Shown here one piece after another: positions 10,412 to 24,603 of a DNA stretch of 64,000 nucleotides (positions are counted from its first letter, which is position 1; each line of letters starts with the position of its first letter). The stretch is taken from contig JACCIC010000037.1 in assembly GCA_018907035.1 (NCBI GenBank), positions 496,001-560,000 of the forward strand, in the 5' to 3' direction. A program made the translations under genes and the position numbers. Below the pieces are notes generated by a model that was not told the DNA's origin, did no database searches, and worked only from the letters and a program-made list of their open reading frames with translations. The stretch comes from Sycobia sp. Sy_11. Taxonomy: Eukaryota; Arthropoda; Insecta; Hymenoptera; Epichrysomallidae.

Positions 10412-11880
10412 ATGGATGGGCATATGTGTGTGTATTTTTGAGCGCGGCTCTAAATGCACTAAGGTGCTGGTTTCTTAATGGTTCTAGATTCTCGCCGAGA
10501 CCAGGAAAACCAATGCTCAACACACGGGCGGTCTTAGCAGGTAAAATTAATTAATGCAAGACCCATTAATTCCTTATTTGCTTTTCATCACGAAGCCTTA
10601 TCGCGACTTCGAGGATTCGCTTTTAAGAATCGATACTGCGCGAATCGCCGAGTTTGCTCGGGACTCCGTGCGACTCGCAGTCAAATCATGATCGTCAATG
10701 AGATTCGCATGCTGAAACTAAATAAAATAAGTAGATTAATCGCAGGAGAAAGGTTGAAGTGATAGGATGATGCTTGTTTTTTTTAATGAAACGTTTATTA
10801 TTTATAACCTGCAGGAATTCATATTATGTTTTATAATACGTTCTGGGGGCGTACACGGATATGTACGAATGTTTGTGTGTGTATGTGTGCGTGACGAAAT
10901 AGAAATGAAAATAAAAGTAAGACAAACATGCTTCATAAATGAAATCTTATTTATCACAATATTGTATAAAATATAACAAAATAAATATAAAAAATATAAG
11001 AAATTAATATTCAAGTTCTAAAGTCCAAATAACACTGTAGAACGCGGATGCAAATTATATAAAGACAAAAACAATATTTTGAGCACAAGAAGTATGAATA
11101 TGATACTAGTAAAATCAAAATAATTATTGTAAAAAATGGGATGCAGAGAAAATTAGGAGTTTCAAATAAAATAATACTAAAGATAACTACAAGAAATACA
11201 ATTATTTAGAATACAATAATAAAAAATTTTAAAAATACTAAAAAGCATATAAATTAGATAATCAAAAATATTGGCGGAATAGATGTTGGGTATAATGTCC
11301 AATTATGAAAAAATAAGAAAATGAAAATAGATTAATTATTATGCAGGAAATAGGCTTGGTAATATTTACGAAATTTTCGGACAATAAACTAGTTTCTCTT
11401 CTAAAAATACTGCTTTAATAAATTTAACTATCTTATCCTGATAAATAATTTTAGTAATAAAATTCTAGTTATAAGAACAGTGATTTTTAATATATATTCT
11501 AACGGGGTACTTATTTAATAGATGCCCGGTAAAAGCAACCGTTAACTGATGTGTAAAGAACCCCAAACGGATTAAATTGTTTTAAAAATAATTTGAGTAG
11601 ATCGTAGGTTCTTTACTATTATTTTTCCTCGGAGTTACCTTTTTATCCTGCAATTTATTTATTTTTAACTTATTTTAATAATAAATTATATTAATGGATT
11701 ATCAGTAATACAGGAAAGGATGAGACAATTATCAGGTACAAAAAAAACTGAAAAACTTATTTATTTGAATAGATGAACATCTTGAGATTTATTAAATTCC
11801 ATAAAATTATAATAAATAATATCCTACCCCTACCTATTATGCACCTGCGCTAGGTTAACACGCATTTCCGTTCATACAGG

Positions 11881-12034
11881 GTGTGAGAGAGAAAATGTAT
11901 AAGTCTATTAGATAGACCAAGCACAAGAGCGCCGCCTTACAGAGAACAAAAGTAACTACTATCAAATTATGCGTGCGCGCTTGTTGTTCTTATAACCTAC
12001 TAGTCTAAGTTATTATCTGTCTTCTCTCTCACAC
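11881..12034. repeat. Imperfect inverted repeat, candidate MITE or foldback element
   Basis: GTGTGAGAGAGAA at 11881-11893 is the exact reverse complement of 12022-12034. The similarity continues inward with gaps for roughly 50-60 bases per arm; for example CAAGCACAAGAGCGC on the left pairs with GCGCGCTTGTTGTT on the right. The total span is 154 bp. No certain target-site duplication is visible and no family was recognised. Confidence 0.55.
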
Positions 12035-12395
12035 TTATAATTCGATAAATGAAATATATATGATACTCGAATTATTAAACAAATCACTCTATCTTAAACT
12101 AAATCAATAAAAATTGTTATCTAGTGAATTTCACATAAATACAAGTACTAAGAAGATGTACCTACCTTGAAAAGCGACGCTGATATCTCATAACCCAATT
12201 TTGAAACAATTGCACTTAAAAATTCTCTTCACGTTACAACGCAAACTCCCCTGAGTTTACGCCAAAAGAGAATACTTGTCAGTATTGCAATGCAAATATT
12301 ATTCGAAACGAATAAGATAAAAAATTAACATATTATAGTAATACTGAATCACTAAAACAACTTTTATATTTTTAAAAAGATTTCTAGAGCTCAGG

Positions 12396-12455
<60 letters not shown>
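12396..12455. repeat. (TA)n microsatellite
   Basis: TA run of 60 bp with one G interruption at 12401. Confidence 0.96.
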
Positions 12456-12458
<3 letters not shown>

Positions 12459-14539
12459 TGTAATTTTTTTACATTCCTCGTATATGAAGTGTTAATATTT
12501 TAAATACCATTAAAAAATTAATTAGATGTATACACAACTATTAATCATAATGACATCACAATCCTTTATAGCTAATAAAAAATCAAAGATTATCTTTCTC
12601 ATAGATCATTTTTATATCGAAAAATTGACGGTCAACGTACGAACCGCCTAAAAAAATTAATTAAAAAACTTTGTTTATATCAATTTCCAATTCTAAAATT
12701 CTTGCAGTAGACGAGTAAACGCAGTGATGGTGGAAGAGTATTCCAGATTCATGTAGCATGAATTATAGTAATAGAATGTTCTCTCAAATGGTATAAAATA
12801 CTCTGACCAGAAAATTTAACACGTATATCATGACAAATGATGAAATTTTTGTGTGCTTTATTCAATAGGTAATGGTATTTATCCTGTAACAGTATAGAAT
12901 TTAATTCCGTAGGATCTAAAAACAGATAATCCTCTTTGATAGTAATTGAATACAATCTTTGTACGAATAATATTGGTGTTATCAGTTCCATAATTGTATG
13001 AAATGGAGATCGTTTAAAAAAAATATTACTTTATATTTTAATAAATTTAACATTAATCTATTACCATAAAATTAACTAAATAATGTATATAAGTCTCTTT
13101 CTGTCAAATAGAGAAATCGAATCGATTGAGAATTGACTGAAAAAATTTTCAAATGAATGATTTTTATTTTTATGTCTATTTTAATCGAGATAAGATGGTA
13201 TATCATTTTGGAAAATTTTCTATAACGACAGACTTAAGTCAGATTTTTGTTGCACAGTTGCTTAAGTTCCAAAGAATTCGAATATTTCATCTGTATATGA
13301 ATCAATAAGTGGAAGTGCTTTATCGCGTACATCTATTGAACAATATAGAATGAAGTATCTCATGATTTACTGACAATGGAAGTAAATATATTTCGGAGTC
13401 TACAATGACCGGGCAACCAATCGCTTCCATGTGGATTATATGAATCAAATATGATAAATATCGTATGAAATAGCATTTTTAATTCCCTTTGACTTTATAT
13501 GTAATATATAAAAACTATACTTTTAATGTAATATAATAAATACTAATATATTTATTTTAAGCTTCATCTCCATCCATATGTAGGCTAATGACGTACTCTA
13601 TAATATTTTGCAAGCAATAAATATGCAAAATAACTTTAATTAATCAAACGAAACACTAATGATTTTAAAAACAAAAAACAATTCGTGCATTTGAATGTTT
13701 TAATTTTGCCGTAAAGTACCGGGTCTTAGGCGTCTCTACATATAAGATATCTGAACCGTGAATTCGACAATATTACTATAGAAAAATAAGGTTTGCAAAA
13801 TTTTCAAAACCCTAAGAATTTAAAGGTTAAAAGAGGATCTTTGGTAATAAGAGTATAAATCAACTAGGATGAAAATATATTACTTAAAAAGTTGAGATAA
13901 ATGAAAGGCAGATAAAATGATTAACTACATATTAACTACAATAACGTAATACAAAACTTTAAATATTAATGTGTAGATGATTTTATATAATCAATGAAAA
14001 TACAATTATCTTTGCTTTGATAATCTATATTCAGCATTCGTACTCCTTAAATAGACTTCCTGTCTGTAAAATTTATTGTCTCTAATAAATTTGATTTGTT
14101 ATTTGGCACAACATTTTTTTAACGTAAAAAGTAACATTCTTATCAAAAACCTCACAAAGTGTAAAGGAAATAAAAAATATGTAAGTATTGTATTAGGTAT
14201 ACATAGGTATAGAGATGGCAACATATAAATAAATAAATTACTCCTTCCTCTGGCCAATGACTTTTCTACTTGCCAAGGATGAATTTAACTTTTAAAAGTA
14301 TTTAGATAATAACGTAAGTATTTAGATTTCTATTGTCATCTGCATGAAAAGTTATGTACATAAAAACAAATGGCATATGAAGCTTTCAAAAATGCTGTTA
14401 AACTATATTTACCTCGACCGCGGTACAATAACATCTATATATATTATTAAATATTGCTTATAACATCTGTAAGAAAGTGAAACAGCCAGTGCATTAATCA
14501 CAAGCGATGCCTTACTGATTCAAACGTTAGACTTCTTGC

Positions 14540-14562
14540 TATATATATATATATATATATAT
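14540..14562. repeat. (TA)n microsatellite
   Basis: Perfect TA run of 23 bp marking the left edge of a GC-rich island. Confidence 0.95.
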
Positions 14563-14685
14563 CACGCGCCGTTAGCACGCCTCGCCGACTCGCCACGAGC
14601 CGTTCTCCGGACAAATAGCGAAACAGCCTCGATCTGGATAAAAATGACAAATGAGACCTCGGTCCGGCGAGCGCGATCGAAAGAG

Positions 14686-14730
<45 letters not shown>

Positions 14731-15780
14731 GTGGAGGAGGGCAGGGAGGTAGAGACTGAAAAAGCGTAATAATTCAAAAGCCGTATCGCGGCCCCCGCGC
14801 GCGGACGGAAACCTGGTTAACGAGCTTTTCACGCCTGTCTATGTGGAGCGTTTCGCGCCTTCGCCGCCGCGGCCGCTCTTTCGCGCCAGCCGGCCCGAGC
14901 GCGCGCGATCGCCGCGCGTAGCGCCGAATAGATCCATCACGGCGCTGCGCGGCGTGGCGAATAAGAAGAACAGGAGGACGAGGGAATGACGAAGGACAAT
15001 TGCCGCGGAATCGGGAAGCTTCTTGCCCCGCGCGCGCGCGCGCGCGTATCGACGACGATCGGCGAGAGCCCGGAATATCTATATAGAGGACAGGAGAAAA
15101 GTTTCCGGGAGCCAGCTCGCGATCTTTCAGTTTTCGAGAAGAGCCAACCCCCCCCCCCCCATCGCGCTCCTATCACTTGCGCGAAGTTCGTAGGATGCGT
15201 GCCGCGGGACGCGAGAAAAAGTACGGCACGACCCGGCTGAGAAGGCCGGATTCTTTCCTCGCCGATACGCGTGGCTCCCCGAGCTCGACCCCGCGATTTG
15301 CCGCGCTCTCGAAACAACGAAGACAGCGTCGATGGCCCGTTGTCGCTACCGTTGTATTAACGCGACAGACGATTCGGCGATCGGCATACGCGCGGATAAT
15401 CGATTGTTCCCTGCAATGCCCATTTGCGCCGCGCCGCTTCGAAGGCGAACTGTATTTCTAGGGCTGCGGCGGCGTTAGAGAAGAAATTACGAAAGTCCCC
15501 GCCCCCTCCAAGTACCGGAAGAAACGGCGCAAGAACGTTCGTTAAGACAGACGATCGGATTTATCGCGGAGTTGTCGTTTCTTCTTGCTGCGTTGGCCCT
15601 AATGCACGCGCATTTTTGCCATTGGGTAGAAAGTTTCGTGAGAGGAACGGTCTTTTATTCCAAAGTAGTTTTTTTTTCTTTCGACACAAAACTTCTTTCC
15701 TAAATGCTTCGTTAAATAGAAGAGTCGTCGTATTCTATATGTGTAATAGAAAAACAAGTTGATGCCGGCATGGTTAAAGT
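14563..15780. other. GC- and CpG-rich island without a supported gene
   Basis: Base composition switches abruptly to GC-rich with many CpG dinucleotides, including a (CG)-rich run at about 15029-15047 and a C10-type tract at about 15149-15160. Six-frame translation gives only arginine-rich shadow frames on both strands. It resembles a CpG-undepleted promoter or first-exon region, but no defined TATA, start site or exon can be established. Confidence 0.45.
14688..14726. repeat. (TA)n microsatellite
   Basis: Perfect TA run of 39 bp embedded in GC-rich sequence. Confidence 0.97.
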
Positions 15781-17587
15781 AAAAAACAACGAATTACAAA
15801 AACGTCAAGTAAAAAATAACGGTTCTTTTAATGTATCTAGCCAAAAATGAAAAATAACGACCGCCATTAATATATCGTATCGCAAAATTATTTTATTTAA
15901 TATCGCTAGCTCCACTAAAACGATTTATTAGGTTGTCAAGAAACATCGCCGCATTGTTTTCAGAGCTGGGCTAAATGTAGCGCACTCGCTAATCTGATTA
16001 GAACTCATTTCCATTTCTTTAATCTTTAATACCTACTTAAAATACTAATTTTATATTCTATCTCCGCTCGCGAATAAAAAAATCCAGTTGAAGATTTAAA
16101 TAATTTCAACTCTGTGATACTTGTGTACGAGCTACGTCTAAGGTTAAAATTAAGTAATTTGTCATCATAATGGTGATCCGAAAAAGTACCTTCAGTACAC
16201 CTGCGCCATATACTATTTTATTGTAAATTCATATATAATTGTTTTTAATCGTAAATATTGATATTTTTTATGTTCAAGCAATGTAGACGGTAGATACTAT
16301 AATTGTATCTTAATATATTTCTTTTAAAAAATTAAAAGGTTAAATATCGCTTTCAAGAGCTATAAATTATTTTATTCCATCCGTAATTATACGTTATAAT
16401 TACTTTTCGGATTCATTTCTATAAAAAGACTGCTCTAAAGTAATGAGAAAAATCTATATAAAAGTAGGTATAATTTATAAAAATATTATATATGTAGTTC
16501 GAGCGATGACGACAAGTCAAATGTAAAATTCTTCCATTTGCTAAACATTATTAGAAATATTGAGTAGAATATAAACAAGAAATATTATCATATTTATCAC
16601 TAATTTCATATTATTATTATTAATAATCTACTACCTCAAAAACATGAGAATGCGGAAAATATACTATCCTTTGCACAAAGAAACAATAAAAGCATAAATT
16701 AATATTTTTCTATAACATAAAAAGGATTCAGAATATGCACCAATTGTAGTATATCTTTAGATTTTCATTAAATAACGTCATAAATTGTTTTCAGTATCGA
16801 ATTCGAGAAAAGCATTTTAAGCAAAAAAGTTCTAATTAATCTATGTTCGCAATCACGTAATTTCTTACTTACTGCCAATTAAAGTGACCTATTTTTCAGG
16901 CTTTAGCAGGTGCTTGTCTGTCTATGTTGGTCTCTGTAAAGCTAACGGAACTTCGATCAACGCCAATTAATAAATTCAACATTTGATGACAAAAATTCAG
17001 GAGAACCTATTAGCTTGAAATGTTATTCTTCGCTTGAATTCGACGCTTTGAAGTATGCCCAATTTAATTATAGGAAAGTATTACTTTCTTACTTTAAGTA
17101 AAAAAAGTACCCTATTTTGAAAATAATAGAGCACTGTGTCCTAAAACTTTTCAGAGCTCATTTTGGAGATAATTGGATTTATCTCGCTTCACCCCGACGA
17201 AACACGTCACCCATATCTAATAGCGTCTTCTTCCAGTTCTTTTTCTATAAGCTTAAATTTTTGAACAAATAACTAAATTTTTATATCGGACTTTTCGTAC
17301 TACAAGGGCGTTTAAACATCGGTAAATCTGAAATAAAAATCACAATTTACCCCAGCTCCCGAATAAATTGCACGTAATTAGGTTTCAATAATGTTTTCCC
17401 CGTAACACTTTAAATTACAATAAGTTAAGCTAAAGAACACAAATGATGTATTTCCCCCTTAAGAATTAGGTTATTATTACTTTTGAAAATAGATAGCAAC
17501 GATTTTTTACTATGTAAGTAACCATAGTGCACAACCGACAATGAGAAAGACCACCCTTTAACGGTTCACAATAATTTTGTCAAGGTA

Positions 17588-17590
<3 letters not shown>
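15781..17590. other. AT-rich region, nothing recognised
   Basis: AT-rich DNA with no ORF above background, no RNA gene and no repeat structure that I can see. Confidence 0.5.

Positions 17591-17645
<55 letters not shown>
17591..17645. repeat. (TA)n microsatellite
   Basis: Perfect TA run of 55 bp. Confidence 0.97.
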
Positions 17646-17648
<3 letters not shown>

Positions 17649-18118
17649 GTTTACATAAATGTTTGGAAACTCCCGTGGTGGACCTAGGAATGCTAATACT
17701 CATAGCTGTGTTTTCTAAATCGACCACTACATATCTATAGTCGTCGTAACACTCTGGCGCTTCCATACTGATAAGCTGTAAATGCGTTGTATGCGCAGAA
17801 AATCGTTACTTCCATTGTTTTACGTGTAAATGAGCTCTTTTTATTAAAAATAACTCAAGAAATTTTTACAAAGAATGTATGATATTGGGATTTTAAAAAC
17901 TGTGCTAAATACTTCATTTTATTTTATTATTTTATCAATCCCTTCCTCTAGGAAAATAAATCTAAGAAACACCAACGTTCTACTTTATATAAAAACATCG
18001 TAATTCTAAGTTCTAACGTTTTTTTAATCTACTATAATGATAAATTTAATCAGCATTGTTACTTGAAAAAAATTTTAATATCAACTAACGAAACGTTGCA
18101 ATGGAATCTTAAAAAGTA

Positions 18119-18152
18119 AATGTTTAATAAAGTTTAATAAAGTTTAATAAAC
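18119..18152. repeat. Short 10-bp tandem repeat
   Basis: The unit AGTTTAATAA is repeated about three times in a row. A partial unit follows near 18160. Confidence 0.85.
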
Positions 18153-18625
18153 AATAGCTTAATAAAGTAGTTTTGCCAAAAAAATTTTGCATTCTCTGTT
18201 TTTCGAATAATGTGCCGTGCGCGGTAATCGAAAATTGCAGACTAGCGCGGTTCAAGTCGAGAACGGCGCAGTGATATTACCATTATTAGAATAAGGACAT
18301 TTACGGTGGTAAGCGAAAATATTCTTATTGGTACACACGATTCGAGCGTCGCCACCATCCTTATCGGCACTTAACAGGACAATCGCGAACCCTCGAATCC
18401 TTTCGCACTTGTACCAATCCACTACTGAATCGTAGATTTCATCTTGAAAGTAAGCAATAGATATAAATCGAATTGGATTAAATAAATCGAGGAAAAATAA
18501 AAATTTAATTGAAAATCAGATTTATGGATATTGGTGTATCTCAAAATGTAAATTTTTTTTTCGATAATTTGTTCCTTCTGCAGAAGAAAAGGGAAAATGC
18601 ACTGCTCGGAAGAAAATGGAATCCC

Positions 18626-18647
18626 TATATATATATATATATATATA
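18626..18647. repeat. (TA)n microsatellite
   Basis: Perfect TA run of 22 bp. Confidence 0.95.
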
Positions 18648-18856
18648 CGTAAGATACCGAACAAGCCCTGTAAAATCAGTGCTCGATCTATCGAAACAAA
18701 CTGTTCGAGCGTATCGCCTCCGAGTAAAAGACGCGATCTATTTCGACCTCCCATCTAGTACGTAACTTTTTCAGTACCCACCACTCGTCTCGAATCGCAC
18801 TTTTTCTTCTCCCAAAAAGTCTTACCGTGCTGTTCTCTTCTTTATCCTAAGAATAC

Positions 18857-18874
18857 AGAGAGAGAGAGAGAGAG
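18857..18874. repeat. (AG)n microsatellite
   Basis: Perfect AG run of 18 bp. Confidence 0.93.
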
Positions 18875-18929
18875 GGATCCGTTTCATCCTTATTGACCGT
18901 GTGTGCTTCCTTTTCCTCATACATGTATA

Positions 18930-18952
18930 TGACATATATATTATATATGTCA
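18930..18952. repeat. Short palindrome
   Basis: TGACATATATA and its exact reverse complement are separated by one base. It may be incidental in TA-rich sequence. Confidence 0.7.
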
Positions 18953-19586
18953 CATATAAGCAATTATATACACAGTTTTTGCTCATTTCACGCGACTATA
19001 ATATGTCTGCGCGCTTTCACCGGCAAACAGATGCTCGTATATAATTAGAATTAATTTATAACAGTTTTTCACCCCCCCCCTCTCCTCACCCGTTCTCTCG
19101 CCACGATCCGTCGCTTTTAAATCACTCGAGCGCGTGCAATTCCTTTTTTCGACCTTTTTATTCCACTAGCGCCCCGTCATGCGGCGTTCGCGAGACTCGT
19201 AAAATTGTGACGAATTGTGAATCGACTAATTTTTTTTTTTGGTTAACTTCTTAACAACTTTTTTTTTAAATAAAAGAGCCTTTAAACGGAAGCCAATAAA
19301 TTAAGTAGGTATGTTCTTGCTTGAATTTCTTTTTTTTTGTTGTATGAACTATATAAATTCAGTTGAATTACAATATTCGAAACACGTAATAAATGTACGT
19401 TCACATTGATGCTATTATCCAGATAGTTTCTAAACATCAAGATACTTTATAAATATGTTTTGATCAATCATCATATCTATAAAGCTTCTTACGTAAGAAA
19501 AGCAAGAACGTTTCAGCGATCCCAGATCGCACCTCTCGGGAAGTAAACATCGAACGAACAAACACGGCGACAACACTACACTTATT

Positions 19587-19589
<3 letters not shown>

Positions 19590-19626
<37 letters not shown>
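19590..19626. repeat. (TA)n microsatellite
   Basis: Perfect TA run of 37 bp. Confidence 0.97.
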
Positions 19627-19628
<2 letters not shown>

Positions 19629-19790
19629 CGATAAAAATGAAAAATAACTGTTTTTATCTGGCGCTCCCTGCGCCTGGTGTTATGCTGCCCTCCATTAGGC
19701 TAAACAGTGCTGGTGGCTCCGAAAGAAGGTAAATCCCATTATATAAACCAAGAAGAGCCATGAGTAAGCTGTGTATATACACCCACACAC

Positions 19791-19796
<6 letters not shown>

Positions 19797-19837
<41 letters not shown>
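19797..19837. repeat. (TA)n microsatellite
   Basis: Perfect TA run of 41 bp, preceded by a short CA/CG stretch at 19780-19796. Confidence 0.97.
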
Positions 19838-19841
<4 letters not shown>

Positions 19842-20098
19842 AAATCTATGTCAGCGAATTATAGGCGAGAGAAAGAAGCCGTCGGAAGTTGTTTGCTAGG
19901 GCGCCCGTTTGGTTAGATATAGAAATGGGGGATGATATTCGGAAAGGGCTGTGCAGCAGCCCGATCGTTCGGCTTGAAAGCGATACCGAAACCGAAATAG
20001 GCACTCGTGTATATGTGTATGTATACATAAATATATAGCTTCCACGATACGCGCCAGAGCGCACGAGGGTCTTTTCTTTTGTTTTCGAAGCCGCGTTA

Positions 20099-20106
<8 letters not shown>

Positions 20107-20150
<44 letters not shown>
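20107..20150. repeat. (TA)n microsatellite
   Basis: Perfect TA run of 44 bp between GC-rich flanks. Confidence 0.97.
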
Positions 20151-20151
<1 letters not shown>

Positions 20152-20220
20152 GACGCGGGGGTGTATTTTGGAGCGTACAACTGTGGCCGCTGAAATGACG
20201 TTTACATTTTCGTATTAGGG

Positions 20221-22490
20221 TGTTGCAGTTTCATAACAAAGAAGTGTGGAAATTGGTTATCTGTAATATATGTCTATATTTGCTGCAAGTGTTAAGTACA
20301 GGAATATAATAGCAATTAAGCACGAACAGTGTATTTTGTGCAAACGTAACTAAATGTAGAATATATATCATAATTAATATAGAGGATGAGGTCCTGTATT
20401 TTGAGACTCAAATATATTTTAACGGGGTCATATTTTTTTCAGTAAAGTTTAATACAAAATTGTGGAGTGATCAGAAGGTGAATTCTGTGAGTTTAATTGT
20501 CACCTTGAATACCACTTGAAGATTCCTTTTAACCGTGTCTATGAAAGGAGCGGAAAATTATACATTCAAACATATTAGGGGTCAAAAATCTACCATATAT
20601 TTGTAACCAAAGTATATTTACATATAGATCTGTAGATGCTTATATCAATAATCAGTGGATAAAAGAAGTTGAACTTCACGGTACAAAATTATACTAGTCC
20701 TTCTCTCTACCGATCGAGTAATGATAACAGATATGTTCATCAATACGGGTGATCCTCACCTAAACGACGATTTCGTATCTGAACATAAAATTTTCTAGTC
20801 TTGACACTTATGAGATAAAGAATCCCATTTGAAATTTGAATGTGTCTCAAATGACTTTGAAGATGATGACCAAGGTTATATCCAGAAAGATAGGTTCTTC
20901 TCATCTTATAAGTTTTATGCGAAATCTGTTTGGAAAAAGTGCGAGTTCATGAAAAAATTTGTCGTCTTAAACCAGTTAAAATGATATTAAAAAATAATAG
21001 AAGGTCGTTTAAGTAAAAGTCTATCTTCGAACAGGTTAGCTAATTTATCGATTTTTTTCCATTGAGCACGAAATAGTTTTATATATTCTATTAATAATTA
21101 ATAATACAATTAGTGTTATTAATAAATATAATTAAACTATATTGACATTGTTTACTATCTATTATCCATAGTTTTATGTTTTAACAGTTTATTAAAAATA
21201 CCAATCTTAAGTTAAACAAAGGGAGGAAATATATCTATAAGACTACATATCAAGGTATCAAAATTTTCCATCATCCCTGCATCTGTGGTGTTTATAGAAT
21301 ATTTGATATACAAAGCAGCAATAAATTCTAATTCATTAAATAAAAAGAAAAATAAATAGTATAACCTATAAATATCTAATTGCAATCTATCGTCCATTGA
21401 ACTCGAATCCTAATTTTTCGCACCCTGGCTGTACCGTATTGTTGCGCACACGCTGAACGTAATTCACGTCGTTGTCAAAAGCATCGTAATTAAAAAACTA
21501 TGCAATTAACCGGGAATCGACGCGCGCGCAATTTTTCATTTCGCTTTGCGAGCTTTTTAATAACGTTCTACTTTTGTCGGTATTATATGTTGGTATTATG
21601 ATCGTCACTATTCTGACAAAATTTTTTTGTCACTGTAGGCAGATCTAAATTATCCATTATTGAGAAAGAAAATTTCTATTGCATATAAAACTAATATCTT
21701 TGTTTTCTAATATACATCAAATTATTCTGTTCTATTACACAAAATAGAATTCTATACACAGTCATCTATGATATTCAGTATCAGTGAAATAACTGTTATT
21801 TCCCTTAATTTTGTATATTAAAAATAACGTATTACAACAAATATTAATAATAAATTATTAAAATGATATATTAAAAATGTAAATCACTTACATAAATTTA
21901 CTTAAAATTTTAAAAATAATAAGGAAAACTTTATCAATCTTCGTTTTTTATATTTAATATCATTCTTATAGTACGAGCAAGCAAAATATCGAGTCCTACT
22001 TTTCAATTTTCTCTTATAGGCTGAAATAATAATTTGATAAAAATTAACGACTCAATCGTAGTTTTTATTTCGCTAATCGGCGAGAAGCAAAAGTGCTTAT
22101 CATCGCGATATCGCAAAAACCTGCTAGGCTTGGCTCGCTCGCCGAGGCATGAAAATAACAGATTTCGTTTATTATTTATGTATAGGAAAGAAATTCCTAT
22201 AAAAAAGAGATTAATGAGTTAATTTCTAAATTATGAACTAGCTTCTGCGGCTAATTAGCGAGAAACTTGTGCGCAAGTTCGTAAAAAATCCTTACAGTTT
22301 TCAATATTTACTCGGTGGCTACTGCAGATGGAGCTGTTTAGACATTTTTGAGAAATGAAGCTCTGTTCGATAAAGAAAAAAGAAAAAGTTCGTGAAGCTG
22401 ATCAGTTAGAAAAACTGTGTGACGTAAATACCATCGGTAGCGGGTAAAGAAAAATAGCCTTGATTAACAAAAAAAAACGAAATTCGAAAA
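20221..22490. other. AT-rich region, nothing recognised
   Basis: No coding exon, RNA gene or transposon motif is supported. The minus-strand frame at 21212-21397 has no recognisable domain. Confidence 0.5.
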
Positions 22491-23320
22491 AATACCATGC
22501 TATTGCACCTGTACGTTGATAGATAACCTCCATCGAATCGGATTGAAATCGAATTTACTTTTTAAGTGGAAATGCTCGATTCGACATGCCTCTCTATAGC
22601 CATACCCACGTTTTCCAAGCGGAACAACAGGAATAACCGAAACGCGAATAAAGAAGGTCGGTAGACTTCCAACTCCCGTGGAGGCATAACTTTTCCAAGG
22701 GTTCATATCGATTCGCGCGCTTATGCGACAAACACGCGACGTTCGAGAAAGCAATGGAGACGGTCGAATGGCTGGGAGGGGGAGGGGGAGAAGAGAAGGC
22801 GAAAGCAGTTTTATAGTTATACACTTATATATTTCTTTGCTCGCGGCAACGAAACAAATGGAAGTAATTCCGGAAGAAAGTTTCGACGACGACGGCAGAG
22901 CGCCGTCGCGTCGTTGCGATCGGGAGACGAAGAAACGAATTCATCGGTCGTCGCGGGCTCGCTCGTCGGCGGGTACTTTATACGCTCGATGATAATCGCG
23001 CGGTTCGGCGATCCTCGCGGTCGGAGAGAACGAGGGGCTCGGAGCGAAAGATCGGCGACTTCTTATCCTCGCTCCCCGAGTCGATATCTGATGCAACTCT
23101 GCGCCGGAGCGGCGAGGGGCGCGACGCGCGCGGTCTGTGATTTCGCTTCGTTCGGATCGGAACGGTGGAGAGGTATGCACACGAATTCCGAGAATCGGGC
23201 GAGATGTGTATTTTTCGGAAAAATCGCGTATAGGAAAAGTTAGGATTTTGCTCGGAGGCTATTACAATAGTGGGCGCGGAGCGATTGCTCGATCAGTATG
23301 GGTCAAAAGGATTGTTTAAA
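22491..23320. other. GC- and CpG-rich island without a supported gene
   Basis: CpG-rich sequence with a purine stretch (GGGAGGGGG type) at about 22768-22796. Frames are open on both strands only because stop codons are rare in this composition. It could be a promoter or a non-coding exon; no decisive signal is present. Confidence 0.4.
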
Positions 23321-24551
23321 TGAGAACCCGGAACTTCGGTCCCGAAAATGGAAAGAACGGCAAATTTTATGGTCAGATATAACTTTGACCATTTGCAAAT
23401 TTTGAAAACGGTGAATGTTTTAAGAAGGCAAAACATATTAACCAGATAATAACCAAGTGGTCGGTGGTCAACAGTCATCGCATGACCACTATTGAATAGT
23501 CAGGGAAAAATACTAAATTTCCATTTGGATTTTCTAGAAAATATATATTTCGTGATACTTTTAAAGATTCCGATATCTTTATGCCAGACCGCGACGAATA
23601 TATACGTATATATGCGTATATTACGTGTAAAAATCCACTACATTAAGACTACTCTAGGATATTTATTGTCCGTTTTAGCGCACACAGAAGTAAATGATCA
23701 ATTAAATTACTTTATAATTACTTAGTGATACTGAAATGAAATAAGCAAAACATATTTTCATACTCATGATCATTGACAATATTTTAACCAATGAATATGT
23801 GGCCAGTGCTTAGACTAGGATCTAAAAAATATGTTAAAATTTTAATTTAGTGAATAAAATTAGAAAAAACAATTTAAAAATTAAAAATCTATTTAAGATA
23901 TCTTAAGAAATTTCTTGTATCCGAAAACTAAGTTTCTTCAAAATATATCTGCAGAATTAAATCCCAGTTTGCTAAGAACTTCTTGAGATACCGAGGACTC
24001 ACGGATATCGCTCATCTCACATCTGAGATATTAACGCCCTCATGACACGAATTATTGTTATGTTATTAGCAGAATATTTAATTGTTATTAGCACAATAAA
24101 TATTATAAAAACGAAGTTTAATTATATTTCATTTTTACTGTATCTGCTCAACAACAAAAAAAGTTCTTTAAAAAAGACAAAAACATGGAGTGAGGGACCC
24201 ACTTTAAATATGTTTATAAATTATTATCGTCTTGCAATGGATAGGGGACGAATTTCACTAGTGCCCTTCCTTATCATGAACGCGCAGCTGGCTTATACCA
24301 GTCATATTCGATTTTTATTATTTCGTTTTCCATTTGTGTAATTCGTATATGTCTGTTCCTCGTTCTTCGATGTCCGAACTTTTATGTCAATGTATCATTC
24401 ACGTTGATCGAATCATTAACTTTAAAGACGTTAAATATTCATTCTGACCTATATATAAACTCTATACGGGGGAATATAGGAATTCATAGAAGGCAACCAT
24501 ATAAATAATTATTTGTCCGCCTATAATATGTATATATGTATCTATAATATG

Positions 24552-24555
<4 letters not shown>

Positions 24556-24600
<45 letters not shown>
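24556..24600. repeat. (TA)n microsatellite
   Basis: Perfect TA run of 45 bp. Confidence 0.97.

Positions 24601-24603
<3 letters not shown>

Larger units (their letters stand above)
7551..14539. other. Long AT-rich intergenic region
   Basis: No coding exon or RNA gene is convincing in these 7 kb. The region holds the dinucleotide tracts and the foldback element listed separately. A slightly GC-richer patch lies at about 10550-10700 without further features. Chance frames at 7844-8038 (minus) and 12749-12991 (minus) match no family I know. Confidence 0.5.
18181..20220. other. Mixed GC-richer region with many microsatellites
   Basis: GC-richer patches (18200-18420, 18660-19200, 19620-20220) alternate with AT-rich DNA and five dinucleotide tracts. 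A GGTTCAAGTC word at about 18249 resembles a tRNA B box, but no cloverleaf can be built around it. No coding exon is supported. Confidence 0.4.

Noticed and set aside
12749..12991. 80-codon minus-strand frame, considered as a possible chemoreceptor exon
   Set aside because: No diagnostic motif, no clear splice sites, and its length is within the range of chance frames in this AT-rich sequence.
18230..18300. tRNA-like B box (GGTTCAAGTC)
   Set aside because: No matching A box and no foldable acceptor, anticodon or T stems.
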